DNA from: Ventosimonas gracilis
GTDB taxonomy: Bacteria > Pseudomonadota > Gammaproteobacteria > Pseudomonadales > Pseudomonadaceae
Direction: 5' to 3'
Length of the DNA: 36,917 bases
Assembly: GCF_001580025.1 (NCBI RefSeq)
Contig: NZ_LSZO01000152.1
Coordinates: 1 to 36,917, forward strand
Both the position numbers and the translations under genes were made by a program. The notes below the pieces were generated by a model, which made no database searches, was not told the origin of the DNA, and saw only the letters and a list, made by a program, of their open reading frames with translations. Shown here in pieces: positions 7,558 to 16,835 of this stretch (positions within the stretch are counted from its first letter, which is position 1; each line of letters begins with the position of its first letter).

Positions 7558-9927
7558 ATGAAACCATTGCTGCCATCTCTGCTGCTAAGTGCCGCCACGC
7601 TGCTTGCAGCCGTTTCGGCAAATGCCGAATCCTTTACCCTTTCTGATATTAGAGTTAATGGTTTACAGCGGGTTTCTGCGGGTAGCGTATTTGCGGCACT
7701 GCCGCTTGATGTTGGCAGTCAAGTCGATGACAAAGCGCTCGCCGAAGCCTCCCGCGCACTGTTTAAAACCGGTTTTTTTGAGAACATTGAATTGGGGCGT
7801 GATGGCAATGTGCTGGTCATTACCCTGACCGAACGCCCGACCATTTCCAGTATCGTGCTCTCTGGCAACAAAGCCATTAAAAGCGAAGACTTACTTAAAG
7901 GTCTGGCGCAAGCAGGGCTTTCCGAAGGCGAGATTTTTCAGCGCGCGACCTTGGAAGGCTTGCGTAACGAGTTGCAACGCCAATATGTGGCGCAAGGACG
8001 CTATTCGGCTGAAGTGCAGACCGAGGTCGTCACCCAGCCACGCAATCGCGTAACGCTTAAGGTCAATATCAAAGAAGGCAGCGTTGCCAATATTGTGCAT
8101 ATCAACGTGGTCGGTAATAACGCCTTCCCTACCGATGATTTGGTTGACCTGTTTGAATTAAAAACCACCAACTGGCTGTCGTTTTTTCGCAATGACGATA
8201 AATATTCACGCGAAAAACTGTCCGGCGACCTGGAGCGGCTGCGCTCTTATTACCTCGACCGCGGCTATATCCATATGGATATCCGTTCGACCCAGGTTTC
8301 CATCTCGCCGGATAAAAAGAACGTCTATATCACCGTTAATATCGAAGAAGGCGAGCAGTTTCATATCAGCGAAGTCAAACTCGCCGGTGATTTAAAACTC
8401 CCCGAAGAAGAACTGCGCAAATTATTGTTAGTGCAACCCGGGCAGATTTTCTCGCGCCAGGTCATGACGCTTAGCAGCGACCTGATTACCCGCCGCCTGG
8501 GCAATGAAGGCTACACCTTTGCCAATGTTAGCGGCATGCCGCTAACCGACGATAACGCCAAAACCGTTGCACTGACTTTTTATGTAGAACCCGGCAAACG
8601 TGCCTACGTCAGCCGCATTAACTTTCGCGGCAACACCAAAACCGCCGATGAAGTATTGCGCCGCGAAATGCGCCAGATGGAAGGCGGCTGGGCTTCGACT
8701 TACCTGATCGACCAATCCAAACTGCGCCTGGAGCGCTTGGGCTTTTTTAAAGAAGTCAATGTGGAAACCGTACCGGTGCCGGGTACCGATGACCAGGTCG
8801 ATGTCAACTACACGGTCGAAGAACAACCTTCCGGTTCCATTTCCGCCAGCATCGGCTATGCACAAAACGCCGGGCTTATCTTGGGTGGCTCGCTCAGCCA
8901 GAGCAACTTTTTAGGCAGCGGCAACCGCGTCAGCATCGGCCTTACCCGCAGTGAATACCAACAGCGCTACAGTTTTTCCTTTGTTGACCCGTACTGGACG
9001 ATTGACGGGGTCAGCCTCGGTTATAACATGTTCTACCGCAGCACCGATTACGACAAGCTCAATGTCGATGTCTCCAGCTACTCGGTGGACAGCTACGGCG
9101 GCGGCTTGACCTTTGGCTACCCGATCAGCGAGACGGCGAATCTGTCCTTTGGCCTTTCCGCACAGCAAGATAAGATCAAAACCGGTCGCTACACGGTCGA
9201 TGAAATTTTCGACTTTACCGATAAAGAAGGCAAACAATACCTGAACTACAAAGCCTCAGCAGGCTGGGCCGAGTCCACCCTAAACCGTGGCGTGTTCGCC
9301 AACCGCGGCCATGCGCAGAGTCTGGTACTGGATGTCGCCCTGCCCGGCAGCGATTTAACCTTCTATAAACTCAACTACCGCGCCCAGCTTTTCACCGGCC
9401 TGACCACCCGCACCGCACTGCGCTGGCATGGTGAAATCGGCTACGCCGATGCTTACGGATCCACCCATAAACTGCCGTTCTATGAGCATTACTACGCCGG
9501 TGGCTTTGGCTCGGTACGCGCCTTTAAGGACGACACACTGGGGCCGCGCAGCACGCCCAGCAGCGGCACAAGACCCGGCACGCTGAGAGACCCCGACCAG
9601 GATCGCCTGCCGTTTGGTGGCAACCTGTTGATTCAAGGCGGGGTGGAATACCTGTTCCCACTGCCTTTTATCAAAGACCAAAGGCAACTGCGCAGCGTAT
9701 TGTTCTGGGATCTGGGCAATGTGTTTGATACCAACTGCTCATCGGTGCAAAAGAAACAAAGCCCTGCCTGCAAGGTTAATTTCAGCAATATGGCAAGCTC
9801 GGTCGGTATCGGCGTCACCTGGATTACCGCCATGGGGCCGATTAGTTTCAGTGTCGGCACCCCGATCAAAAAGCCGGACGATTCCGAAACACAAATATTC
9901 CAATTCTCCCTTGGACAAACCTTCTAA
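7558..9927 (+). CDS. bamA: Outer membrane protein assembly factor BamA
   Basis: Central component of the BAM complex that inserts beta-barrel proteins. I choose ATG 7558, just after AGGGG (7549-7553). This gives a signal peptide with hydrophobic core and an ANA cleavage site after residue 23. An ATG at 7519 would add 13 hydrophilic residues. Five POTRA domains occupy roughly residues 24-420, the first beginning FTLSDIRVNGLQRVS. The C-terminal 16-strand barrel follows, including the conserved VRAF (VRGF-type) loop motif. The last residues, FQFSLGQTF, end in Phe as expected for a BAM signal. Length of 789 residues is close to E. coli BamA (810). Confidence 0.98.
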   Translation: MKPLLPSLLLSAATLLAAVSANAESFTLSDIRVNGLQRVSAGSVFAALPLDVGSQVDDKALAEASRALFKTGFFENIELGRDGNVLVITLTERPTISSIVLSGNKAIKSEDLLKGLAQAGLSEGEIFQRATLEGLRNELQRQYVAQGRYSAEVQTEVVTQPRNRVTLKVNIKEGSVANIVHINVVGNNAFPTDDLVDLFELKTTNWLSFFRNDDKYSREKLSGDLERLRSYYLDRGYIHMDIRSTQVSISPDKKNVYITVNIEEGEQFHISEVKLAGDLKLPEEELRKLLLVQPGQIFSRQVMTLSSDLITRRLGNEGYTFANVSGMPLTDDNAKTVALTFYVEPGKRAYVSRINFRGNTKTADEVLRREMRQMEGGWASTYLIDQSKLRLERLGFFKEVNVETVPVPGTDDQVDVNYTVEEQPSGSISASIGYAQNAGLILGGSLSQSNFLGSGNRVSIGLTRSEYQQRYSFSFVDPYWTIDGVSLGYNMFYRSTDYDKLNVDVSSYSVDSYGGGLTFGYPISETANLSFGLSAQQDKIKTGRYTVDEIFDFTDKEGKQYLNYKASAGWAESTLNRGVFANRGHAQSLVLDVALPGSDLTFYKLNYRAQLFTGLTTRTALRWHGEIGYADAYGSTHKLPFYEHYYAGGFGSVRAFKDDTLGPRSTPSSGTRPGTLRDPDQDRLPFGGNLLIQGGVEYLFPLPFIKDQRQLRSVLFWDLGNVFDTNCSSVQKKQSPACKVNFSNMASSVGIGVTWITAMGPISFSVGTPIKKPDDSETQIFQFSLGQTF

Positions 9928-9960
9928 GCTTTCTAAATTTTTATGGACAGGAGTGATCTC

Positions 9961-10473
9961 GTGCGCAACTTTTCCCGTATTGCTTTATTGACCGCTTCAC
10001 TGCTGGCACCTTTAGCGCCTGCTGTCGCTGATGAATTTAAAATTGCGGTACTCGATTACCAACAGGCACTTTTGGAAAGTGATGCGGCCAAACGTTATGC
10101 GGTGGACTCCGAAAAACGCTTTGGCCCGCAGCTTGAAAAACTCAAAAAACTGGAAAGTGAAGCCGAGCGTCTGCAAAAACGCTTGGTCAATGAGGGTGAT
10201 AAATTAACCCAAGCCGACCGCGAGCGCCTTGACTTGGAATTTCGCCAAAAAGCGCGTGACCTGCAAACGCAAACCAATGAGTTAAACCAAGCCAAGGCGT
10301 TATCCGACCGCGAGGTACTGGAAAAATTACGACCCAACCTTAATAAAGCCGTCGAAGAGGTCATTAAAAAAGGCGGCTATGACTTGGTACTCGACCGCGC
10401 CGCCCTGGTTGACCTTAAGCCCTCCTTGGACATTACCAAGCAAGTGATTGAGCGGATGAACCAATTAAAATAA
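9961..10473 (+). CDS. skp: Periplasmic chaperone Skp (OmpH family)
   Basis: Holds unfolded outer-membrane proteins in the periplasm and delivers them to BamA, encoded just upstream. I favour the GTG at 9961, because AGGAG at 9949-9953 sits seven bases before it and the product then begins with a compact signal peptide cleaved after AVA at residue 23. ATG 9943 would put that ribosome-binding site inside the gene. Mature FKIAVLDYQQALLESDAAKR is the typical Skp start. It is followed by a long Lys/Glu/Arg-rich helical hairpin (about residues 55-120), which forms the tentacles of the trimer. Length of 170 residues is normal. The bamA-skp-lpxD order is classical. Confidence 0.93.
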   Translation: MRNFSRIALLTASLLAPLAPAVADEFKIAVLDYQQALLESDAAKRYAVDSEKRFGPQLEKLKKLESEAERLQKRLVNEGDKLTQADRERLDLEFRQKARDLQTQTNELNQAKALSDREVLEKLRPNLNKAVEEVIKKGGYDLVLDRAALVDLKPSLDITKQVIERMNQLK

Positions 10474-10499
10474 GGTCTTTTAAGCAGTAGCTCTTTTCC

Positions 10500-11543
10500 A
10501 TGCCGAACCGTTCCTTCACCTTGGCACAACTCGCCACACAACTTAACGCAACCTTGTGTGGTGACCCGCACATTCTGGTCAGTGGCCTTGCCAGTTTGGA
10601 CAAGGCAGGCGCTGACCAGATCAGTTTTCTGGCGCAGCCCAAATACCGTCATCAACTGGCTATAACAAAGGCCGCCGCCGTACTGGTCAAGCCAGAGGAG
10701 GCCGAAAACTGCCCCTGCCCCGCCCTGCTGGTAAATGACCCTTATTTGGCTTTTGCCCGCGTTTCCAAGCTGTTTGACAACAAGCCTGTACTGCCCGGCG
10801 GCATTCACCCGAGCGCACTGATTGCACAAGATGCGCAAGTAGCGGGCAGTGCGCGTATTGGCGCTTATGCGGTGATAGCCAGCGGCGCAGTGATTGGCGA
10901 AAACGTGCATATCGGCGCACATGGCTTTATCGGCGAAAACTGCCAAATTGGCGCGGACGGCTGGCTGGCTCCACGGGTCACGCTGTATCACAATGTGCGC
11001 ATTGGCCAGCGCGTGGTGATTCAATCCGGCGCGGTGATCGGCGGCGAAGGCTTTGGCTTTGCCCGTGATGAACAAAACCACTGGCAGAAAATTGCCCAAC
11101 TGGGCGGCGTTTTAATCGGTGATGATGTCGAAATTGGTGCCAATACCTGCATTGACCGCGGTGCACTGTCCGATACCAAAATTGGCAACGGGGTCAAACT
11201 CGACAATCAAATCATGATTGCGCACAACGTCGAGATTGGCGAACACACGGCAATGGCCGCCTGCTGCGGTATTTCCGGCAGCAGCAAAATTGGCCGTCAC
11301 TGTATGCTGGCCGGTGGCGTGGGTTTGGTCGGGCATATTGAGATTTGCGATAACGTCTTTATCAGCGGCATGACCATGGTCACTCATTCAATAAAAACGC
11401 CCGGTAGTTATTCCTCGGGAACCGCCATGCAACGCATGGATAAATGGAAGCGTACTGCCGCGCGTCTGCGCACCCTCGATGATATGGCCAAACGCCTCGC
11501 TTATTTAGAAAAACAATCGGGGTCTGCCAATCAATCGTCCTAA
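10500..11543 (+). CDS. lpxD: UDP-3-O-(3-hydroxyacyl)glucosamine N-acyltransferase
   Basis: Third step of lipid A synthesis: N-acylation of UDP-3-O-acyl-glucosamine with hydroxyacyl-ACP. The N-terminal substrate-binding domain (about residues 1-100) starts [20 protein letters not shown] left-handed beta-helix of hexapeptide repeats spans about residues 100-310, and [11 protein letters not shown] contains the region of the catalytic His. [10 protein letters not shown] and a short helical tail end the protein. Its 347 residues are near the usual 340. The gene sits between skp and fabZ as expected. No strong ribosome-binding site is visible in the 26-base gap. Confidence 0.97.
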   Translation: MPNRSFTLAQLATQLNATLCGDPHILVSGLASLDKAGADQISFLAQPKYRHQLAITKAAAVLVKPEEAENCPCPALLVNDPYLAFARVSKLFDNKPVLPGGIHPSALIAQDAQVAGSARIGAYAVIASGAVIGENVHIGAHGFIGENCQIGADGWLAPRVTLYHNVRIGQRVVIQSGAVIGGEGFGFARDEQNHWQKIAQLGGVLIGDDVEIGANTCIDRGALSDTKIGNGVKLDNQIMIAHNVEIGEHTAMAACCGISGSSKIGRHCMLAGGVGLVGHIEICDNVFISGMTMVTHSIKTPGSYSSGTAMQRMDKWKRTAARLRTLDDMAKRLAYLEKQSGSANQSS

Positions 11544-11611
11544 AACCCCGCCCGATTTTAGATCGCACAAAACACAGCGATATTGGACTGCAAGGCAGTT
11601 CTTAAATATCT

Positions 11612-11632
11612 ATAAGGCATCTGCCTTTTATT
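11612..11632 (+). terminator. Weak hairpin with T-rich tail before fabZ
   Basis: AAGGC (11614-11618) and GCCTT (11623-11627) form a five-base-pair stem with a four-base loop, followed by TTATTT. It sits in the 111-base lpxD-fabZ gap, the longest intergenic space in the lpx cluster. It may be a weak attenuator. The stem is short, so this is tentative. Confidence 0.3.
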
Positions 11633-11654
11633 TAAAACCGTAAGGCCACAAGCT

Positions 11655-12101
11655 ATGATGGATGTCACCCAAATACGAAAATACCTGCCGCACCGTTACC
11701 CGTTTTTGTTAATCGACCGGGTGATTGAGCTGGATATAAGCGGGCAGGACAAGCGCATTTGCGCCTACAAAAACGTATCCGTAAATGAGCCTTTTTTTAA
11801 CGGCCACTTTCCCGACCATCCGATTATGCCGGGCGTATTGATTGTCGAGGCAATGGCACAATCAGCCGGTATTTTGGGCTTTAAAATGCTCGATACCACG
11901 CCTGCCGATGGCACTCTCTATTACTTTGTCGGCTCGGACAAACTGCGTCTGCGCCAGCCGGTCGTACCAGGCGATAAGCTGATGCTGGAGGCGCACTTTT
12001 TAAGTGCCAAACGCAGCATCTGGAAATTTGCCTGCAACGCCCGCGTCGATGGCAAGGAAGTCTGTTCGGCAGAAATCACCTGTGCGGAACGCAAACTCTA
12101 A
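11655..12101 (+). CDS. fabZ: 3-hydroxyacyl-[acyl-carrier-protein] dehydratase FabZ
   Basis: Dehydrates 3-hydroxyacyl-ACP in fatty acid elongation and competes with LpxA/LpxD for hydroxyacyl-ACP. Hot-dog fold, 148 residues, normal length. [13 protein letters not shown] near residue 11 and [20 protein letters not shown] in the centre hold the catalytic His and Glu. Two ATGs lie in tandem (11655, 11658), preceded by AAGG at 11642-11645. The TAA stop overlaps the lpxA ATG (TAATG). Its place inside the lpx cluster is standard and balances phospholipid against lipid A. Confidence 0.98.
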   Translation: MMDVTQIRKYLPHRYPFLLIDRVIELDISGQDKRICAYKNVSVNEPFFNGHFPDHPIMPGVLIVEAMAQSAGILGFKMLDTTPADGTLYYFVGSDKLRLRQPVVPGDKLMLEAHFLSAKRSIWKFACNARVDGKEVCSAEITCAERKL

Positions 12102-12877
12102 TGAGCAAAATCGATCCACGAGCTGTTATCGACCCCGCCGCGCAACTGGCGGATGACGTAGAAGTCGGGCCGTTTTCCATTATCGGCGCGGACGTTGAAA
12201 TCGGTGAGGGCTGCGTTATCGGCCCGCATGTCGTACTCAAAGGTCCGAGCAAAATCGGTAAAAACAACCGTATTTTTCAGTTCGCGACGGTAGGCGAAGA
12301 TACGCCGGACATGAAATACAAGGGCGAACCCACGCGCCTTGTCATCGGCGATAACAACATCATCCGCGAAGGCGTCACCATCCACCGCGGCACGGTGCAA
12401 GACCGCAGCGAAACCACTATCGGCAACCACAACCTGATGATGGCCTATGTACATATCGGGCATGACAGCGTAGTCGGCGACCACTGCATCTTTGTCAATA
12501 ACTGCGGCCTCGCCGGACACGTGCATGTCGGTGATTGGGCGGTATTGTCCGGCTACAGTCTGGTGCATCAGTTCTGCCATATCGGCGCACACAGCTATCT
12601 GGCAATGGGTAGCGCAACCGGCAAAGACCTGCCTGCCTTTGTCACCGCTTACGGCAATCCGGCCTGCGCGCGCAGCATCAACTTTGAAGGTCTGCGCCGC
12701 CGTGGTTTTAGCCAAGAAAGCATACTGGCGCTGCGCCGTGCCTATAAACAGGTCTACCGCAGCACCTTAACCGTTGCCGAGGCGCTGGAGAGTCTCAGCG
12801 AACTGGCAAGCCAGTCGCCAGAAGTCGCGCTGTTTTGCGACTCCATCAAAAGCAGCACGCGCGGCATTGTCCGTTGA
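12101..12877 (+). CDS. lpxA: Acyl-ACP--UDP-N-acetylglucosamine O-acyltransferase
   Basis: First step of lipid A synthesis, transferring a 3-hydroxyacyl chain to the 3-OH of UDP-GlcNAc. A left-handed beta-helix of hexapeptide repeats spans about residues 1-190 ([20 protein letters not shown] and following turns). [12 protein letters not shown] contains the catalytic His. A C-terminal helical domain with [11 protein letters not shown] is typical. Length of 258 residues is close to E. coli (262). The start overlaps the fabZ stop. The stop (TGA 12875-12877) is interlocked with the TTG start of lpxB. Confidence 0.98.
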   Translation: MSKIDPRAVIDPAAQLADDVEVGPFSIIGADVEIGEGCVIGPHVVLKGPSKIGKNNRIFQFATVGEDTPDMKYKGEPTRLVIGDNNIIREGVTIHRGTVQDRSETTIGNHNLMMAYVHIGHDSVVGDHCIFVNNCGLAGHVHVGDWAVLSGYSLVHQFCHIGAHSYLAMGSATGKDLPAFVTAYGNPACARSINFEGLRRRGFSQESILALRRAYKQVYRSTLTVAEALESLSELASQSPEVALFCDSIKSSTRGIVR

Positions 12878-14004
12878 GCAAGCCGCTGCATATTGCACTA
12901 GTCGCCGGGGAAGCCTCTGGCGACCTGCTGGGCGCGGATTTAATGCAAGCGCTCAAGCAGCGTCACCCGCATATCCGTTTTAGCGGCGTAGGCGGCAGCA
13001 AGATGCAGGCGGCGGGGCTTACCAGCGCTTTCCCGATGGAGCGCCTGGCCGTTATGGGTTTGACCGAAGTGCTGGGCAGAGTGCCGGAACTTCTCTGGCG
13101 ACGCAGCCAACTGGTCAAAAACCTGCTGGCCGATAAACCGGATCGGTTTATCGGAATCGACGCGCCAGAATTTAATCTTGGCCTTGAGCTAAAACTGCGC
13201 CAAGCGGGGATTAAAACCGCGCACTACGTCAGCCCCTCGGTTTGGGCTTGGCGGCGCGGGCGGATTAAAAAAATCCGCGCCGCCTGCGACCTGATGCTCT
13301 GCCTGTTCCCGTTTGAGCAAGACTTTTACCGAGAAAACGGGGTGCCGGTGCGCTTTGTCGGCCATCCACTGGCCGATAGCTTGCAGCCGCAGGATAAAGC
13401 GAGCGCCCGCACGGCCTTAGCTTTGCCAGTCGATACACCGCTGGTTACGCTGATGCCCGGCAGTCGAGGCGGCGAAGTTAAGCGCCTTGGTGCGCTGTTT
13501 TTGGATGCCGCCGAAAGGCTGCTTCGCGAAAAACCCAACCTGCATTTTCTGCTGCCCTGCGCAAGCGCCGCGCGGCGCGCGCAAATCGAACGATTACTGA
13601 CCAACCGCAAGCTGCCGCTGACCTTACTGGACGGCGGGGCGCCGCTCGCGCTTGCCGCCTGTGATGCCGTGTTGATTGCCTCCGGCACCGCCACTTTGGA
13701 AGCGCTACTGCAACAAAGACCGATGGTGGTCGCCTATAAGCTATCCGCACCTACCTTTCGCATTGCCCGTCACTTGGTCAAAAGCCGCTGGTTCGCCTTG
13801 CCCAACCTGCTCGCCTCGCGTGCTTTGGTGCCGGAATTGATACAAGATGCCGCCACCCCCGAAGCTTTGGCCACAGCACTGTTGCCACTATTAGATGATG
13901 GCAGCGCACAAACCGGTGAATTTGCCCTGATCGCAGGCAGTTTGCGGCAAAACGCCTCGGCACAAGCCGCCGATGCCGTGCTGCAAGGACTTAAAGGCGA
14001 CTGA
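12874..14004 (+). CDS. lpxB: Lipid-A-disaccharide synthase
   Basis: GT-B-fold glycosyltransferase (family GT19) that condenses UDP-2,3-diacylglucosamine with lipid X to the lipid A disaccharide. The only start that matches family N-termini is TTG 12874, giving [20 protein letters not shown]. It overlaps the lpxA stop as TTGA. The other in-frame start, a TTG at 12835, lies well inside lpxA. Diagnostic blocks are [35 protein letters not shown] and [12 protein letters not shown]. Length of 376 residues fits. The TTG start plus overlap predicts low, strictly coupled translation. The stop overlaps the rnhB ATG. Confidence 0.95.
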   Translation: MSKPLHIALVAGEASGDLLGADLMQALKQRHPHIRFSGVGGSKMQAAGLTSAFPMERLAVMGLTEVLGRVPELLWRRSQLVKNLLADKPDRFIGIDAPEFNLGLELKLRQAGIKTAHYVSPSVWAWRRGRIKKIRAACDLMLCLFPFEQDFYRENGVPVRFVGHPLADSLQPQDKASARTALALPVDTPLVTLMPGSRGGEVKRLGALFLDAAERLLREKPNLHFLLPCASAARRAQIERLLTNRKLPLTLLDGGAPLALAACDAVLIASGTATLEALLQQRPMVVAYKLSAPTFRIARHLVKSRWFALPNLLASRALVPELIQDAATPEALATALLPLLDDGSAQTGEFALIAGSLRQNASAQAADAVLQGLKGD

Positions 14005-14600
14005 TGCAACAGATGCTGACTTTCCCCGAGGCCGAAGCCTTGCTAACGGCAGGCGTGGATGAAGCCGGGCGCGGCCCGCTATTTGGCGCGGTATTTGCCG
14101 CCGCCGTTATCCTTAATCCCAAGCAGCCGATTGACGGCCTTAACGACTCCAAAAAATTAAGCGAAAAACGCCGCGAGCAGCTTTTTATCGAGATAAAAGC
14201 CAAGGCGCTGGCCTTTTCTATCGCCCGTGCTGAAGCCGCCGAAATCGACCGCTTAAATATCCTGCACGCCAGCCTGCTCGCCATGCAGCGGGCGGTAGAA
14301 GGGCTTGCTATTCGCCCCGAACAGGTTTTAGTGGACGGTAACCGTTGTCCCAAACTCGCCCTGCCCTGCCAGGCCATAGTCGGCGGTGACGGCACAGTCG
14401 CCGCGATTGCTGCCGCCTCAATACTCGCCAAAGTCAGCCGCGACCATGAAATGCAGGCGTTAGACGAACGCTACCCCGGCTATGGTCTGGCCGCGCACAA
14501 GGGCTACCCGACCCGCGCCCACTTGGCAGCGCTCGCCCGTCTTGGCGCAACCGACCAGCACCGCCGCTCGTTTGCACCGGTTCGCGCGGCGCTCGGGTAG
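14004..14600 (+). CDS. rnhB: Ribonuclease HII
   Basis: Cuts RNA in RNA-DNA hybrids and excises single ribonucleotides from DNA. Product of 198 residues. [13 protein letters not shown] near residues 16-28 carries the Asp-Glu catalytic pair and GRG motif. [19 protein letters not shown] carries a further acidic residue. The ATG overlaps the lpxB stop (TGATG). In enteric bacteria lpxB-rnhB is followed by dnaE. Here a dinG-type helicase follows after 30 bases, so the gene order changes at this point. Confidence 0.97.
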   Translation: MQQMLTFPEAEALLTAGVDEAGRGPLFGAVFAAAVILNPKQPIDGLNDSKKLSEKRREQLFIEIKAKALAFSIARAEAAEIDRLNILHASLLAMQRAVEGLAIRPEQVLVDGNRCPKLALPCQAIVGGDGTVAAIAAASILAKVSRDHEMQALDERYPGYGLAAHKGYPTRAHLAALARLGATDQHRRSFAPVRAALG

Positions 14601-14630
14601 ACTAACGGCTTTTATTGCCGCTCTAACCTG

Positions 14631-16748
14631 ATGCTAAGCGAAGCGCTTAAAGCGCAAATCCAAACCGCCTATTCGCGCTTTCTCGAAGCTAAAGGCTTTA
14701 AGCCGCGCTACGGGCAGCGCCTGATGATTGCCGAAGCCGCCAAAGTATTGGGGGCTATCGAGCAGGACGAACAGGGCATGCGCATCAGCGCCGATACCGT
14801 CGTCGCCATCGAAGCGGGTACCGGCGTTGGCAAAACGGTCGCCTATAGCCTCGCGCTTATCCCGCTTGCCAAAGCCACCGATAAACGGCTGGTGATTGCC
14901 ACCGCAACCGTGGCGCTGCAAGAGCAAATCCTCTACCGCGACCTGCCCGATGTGCAGCAAAACAGCGGCCTTAACTTTAGCTTTGCGATTGCCAAAGGAC
15001 GCAGGCGCTATCTCTGTGTCGCGCGCCTTGCCAGCTTGCTGGCCGAAGGCAAAGAACAGAACCAAACGGCTGAACTGTTTGCCGAAGAAGGCTTTTCCAT
15101 CGAGCTTGACAGTGATCTGCTCGCCCTCTACAAGCGCCTGCAAAGCCAGCTTGAAAGCGGCGCTTGGGATGGCGACCGCGACCGTTTGCCAGAACCGCTC
15201 AATGAACATGATTGGGCGCGCTTGTCGGTAGATCACCACCAATGTGCCAAACGCCGCTGCGCCTACATTGGGCACTGCCCGTTCTACCTGGCGAAGGAAG
15301 CGGCGGAAAAAGTCGATGTCATCGTCACCAATCACGATTTGCTACTGGCCGACCTCGCCTTGGGTGGCGGTGTGGTGTTGCCCGCCCCGGCGGACAGCCT
15401 CTATGTATTCGATGAAGCTCATCATCTGGCGGACAAAGCCATCAGCCACTTTGCCCACAAAAGTCGTCTACACGCGACGCAAAGCTGGCTTTTGCAGACG
15501 GAAAAAACACTCGCCAAGCTACTTGCGCAAAATCCCTCACAAGGTGAAACGGCCAAGACCTTGATGGAAATGGCCGAACAAGCGCGTGAGCTGCGCAACA
15601 AACAGCAAGACATGCAAAAACTTTGCGAGCAATTGGCCGAATTTGATGACAGCCGCCAGCTGGTTCAGCGCTTTGCGGCGGGGAAAATCCCCGAACCTTT
15701 ACGCGAGGCCGGGCTTTTGCTAGGTCAAGGCTTTACCGCATTACAGCAGCGCCTGGAAGGCTTTGTCGAACGCTTAAAAGACGTACTGGACGGCGAAAAT
15801 CGCGCCTCTCTTTCACGCCAACAGGCCGAACTTTGGTATCCACTCTTTGGCAGCTTGCAAGCGCGCGCGGCGGAAAATCTTGCCCTGTGGCAAGCCTTTT
15901 GTGCCCAAGATCAAGCAGGCGAGCCGCCCACCGCGCGCTGGCTCGCACTGGTCGAAACCGATGATATTGAAGTCAACGCCAGCCCGATTTTGGCCGCACC
16001 TACTTTGCGCCGTAATTTGTGGCAACGCGCCTACGGCGCGCTATTGACTTCAGCGACCTTAACCGCCTTGGGTCGCTTTGACCGACTGCGCACGCGTGCT
16101 GGATTGCCGGACAATACCCACTGCCAAGTCGTCCCCAGCCCGTTTGACTACGCCAAAGCCGGACTGCTGCGCGTACCCGACCTAAAAGCCGATCCCAGCG
16201 ACAACGCCGCACACAGCGCCGCCATCAGCAGCGTCTTGCCTGAACTTCTGGCAGGCAGCCAAGGCAGCTTGGTGCTGTTTTCTTCACGCCGGCAAATGCA
16301 AGAAGTGTTTGCCGCATTACCCGACGAATTAGCCGAACGCATTTTGCGCCAAGGCGAGCATTCCAAACAAAAAACGCTGCAAATCCACCGCGAACGCATT
16401 GAAAAAGGCCAGCCCAGCATTCTGTTTGGCCTTGCCAGCTTTGCCGAAGGCATTGACTTGCCGGGGGCGCTCTGTGAACAGGTCGTGATTGCCAAAATTC
16501 CCTTTGCCGTGCCGGATGAACCGGTTGAAGCCACCCTCGCCGAATGGATAAAAGCCAGCGGCGGCAACCCGTTTATGCAAATCAGCGTACCCGATGCCTC
16601 GCTCAAACTGATCCAAGCCTGTGGCCGTCTGATACGCAGCGAAAACGACCGTGGCACCATCACCGTGCTCGACCGCCGCCTGCTCACCCGCCCCTACGGC
16701 AAAGCCATTCTCGAATCACTGCCGCCCTTTCGCCGCGAACTGGGCTAG
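14631..16748 (+). CDS. dinG: ATP-dependent DNA helicase DinG (Fe-S, XPD-like)
   Basis: Superfamily 2 5'-3' helicase that unwinds D-loops, R-loops and G-quadruplexes. AGTGVGKT (about 62-69) is Walker A and DEAH (261-264) is motif II. Cysteines at 129, 205, 210 and 216 have spacing 76-5-6, almost the 74-5-6 of the E. coli DinG iron-sulfur cluster. GLASFAEGIDLPG and QACGRLIRSENDRGTI near the C-terminus are helicase motifs V and VI. Length of 705 residues matches E. coli DinG (716). DinG separates from the YoaA paralogue by size and cysteine spacing, but YoaA is not fully excluded. It lies close after rnhB, another R-loop enzyme. Confidence 0.9.
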   Translation: MLSEALKAQIQTAYSRFLEAKGFKPRYGQRLMIAEAAKVLGAIEQDEQGMRISADTVVAIEAGTGVGKTVAYSLALIPLAKATDKRLVIATATVALQEQILYRDLPDVQQNSGLNFSFAIAKGRRRYLCVARLASLLAEGKEQNQTAELFAEEGFSIELDSDLLALYKRLQSQLESGAWDGDRDRLPEPLNEHDWARLSVDHHQCAKRRCAYIGHCPFYLAKEAAEKVDVIVTNHDLLLADLALGGGVVLPAPADSLYVFDEAHHLADKAISHFAHKSRLHATQSWLLQTEKTLAKLLAQNPSQGETAKTLMEMAEQARELRNKQQDMQKLCEQLAEFDDSRQLVQRFAAGKIPEPLREAGLLLGQGFTALQQRLEGFVERLKDVLDGENRASLSRQQAELWYPLFGSLQARAAENLALWQAFCAQDQAGEPPTARWLALVETDDIEVNASPILAAPTLRRNLWQRAYGALLTSATLTALGRFDRLRTRAGLPDNTHCQVVPSPFDYAKAGLLRVPDLKADPSDNAAHSAAISSVLPELLAGSQGSLVLFSSRRQMQEVFAALPDELAERILRQGEHSKQKTLQIHRERIEKGQPSILFGLASFAEGIDLPGALCEQVVIAKIPFAVPDEPVEATLAEWIKASGGNPFMQISVPDASLKLIQACGRLIRSENDRGTITVLDRRLLTRPYGKAILESLPPFRRELG

Positions 16749-16835
16749 TCGCTTGCGAAAGAGGTCGAGAGGGCAAGCAGCGCAGGATGGCTTGTGTCAT
16801 CATAGTCGCCTGTTTTTGACTGATTTTCGCCCGTC

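Noticed and set aside
12098-12715. 205-residue minus-strand ORF opposite lpxA
   Set aside because: The hexapeptide repeat DNA gives a repetitive open antisense frame. lpxA is certain.
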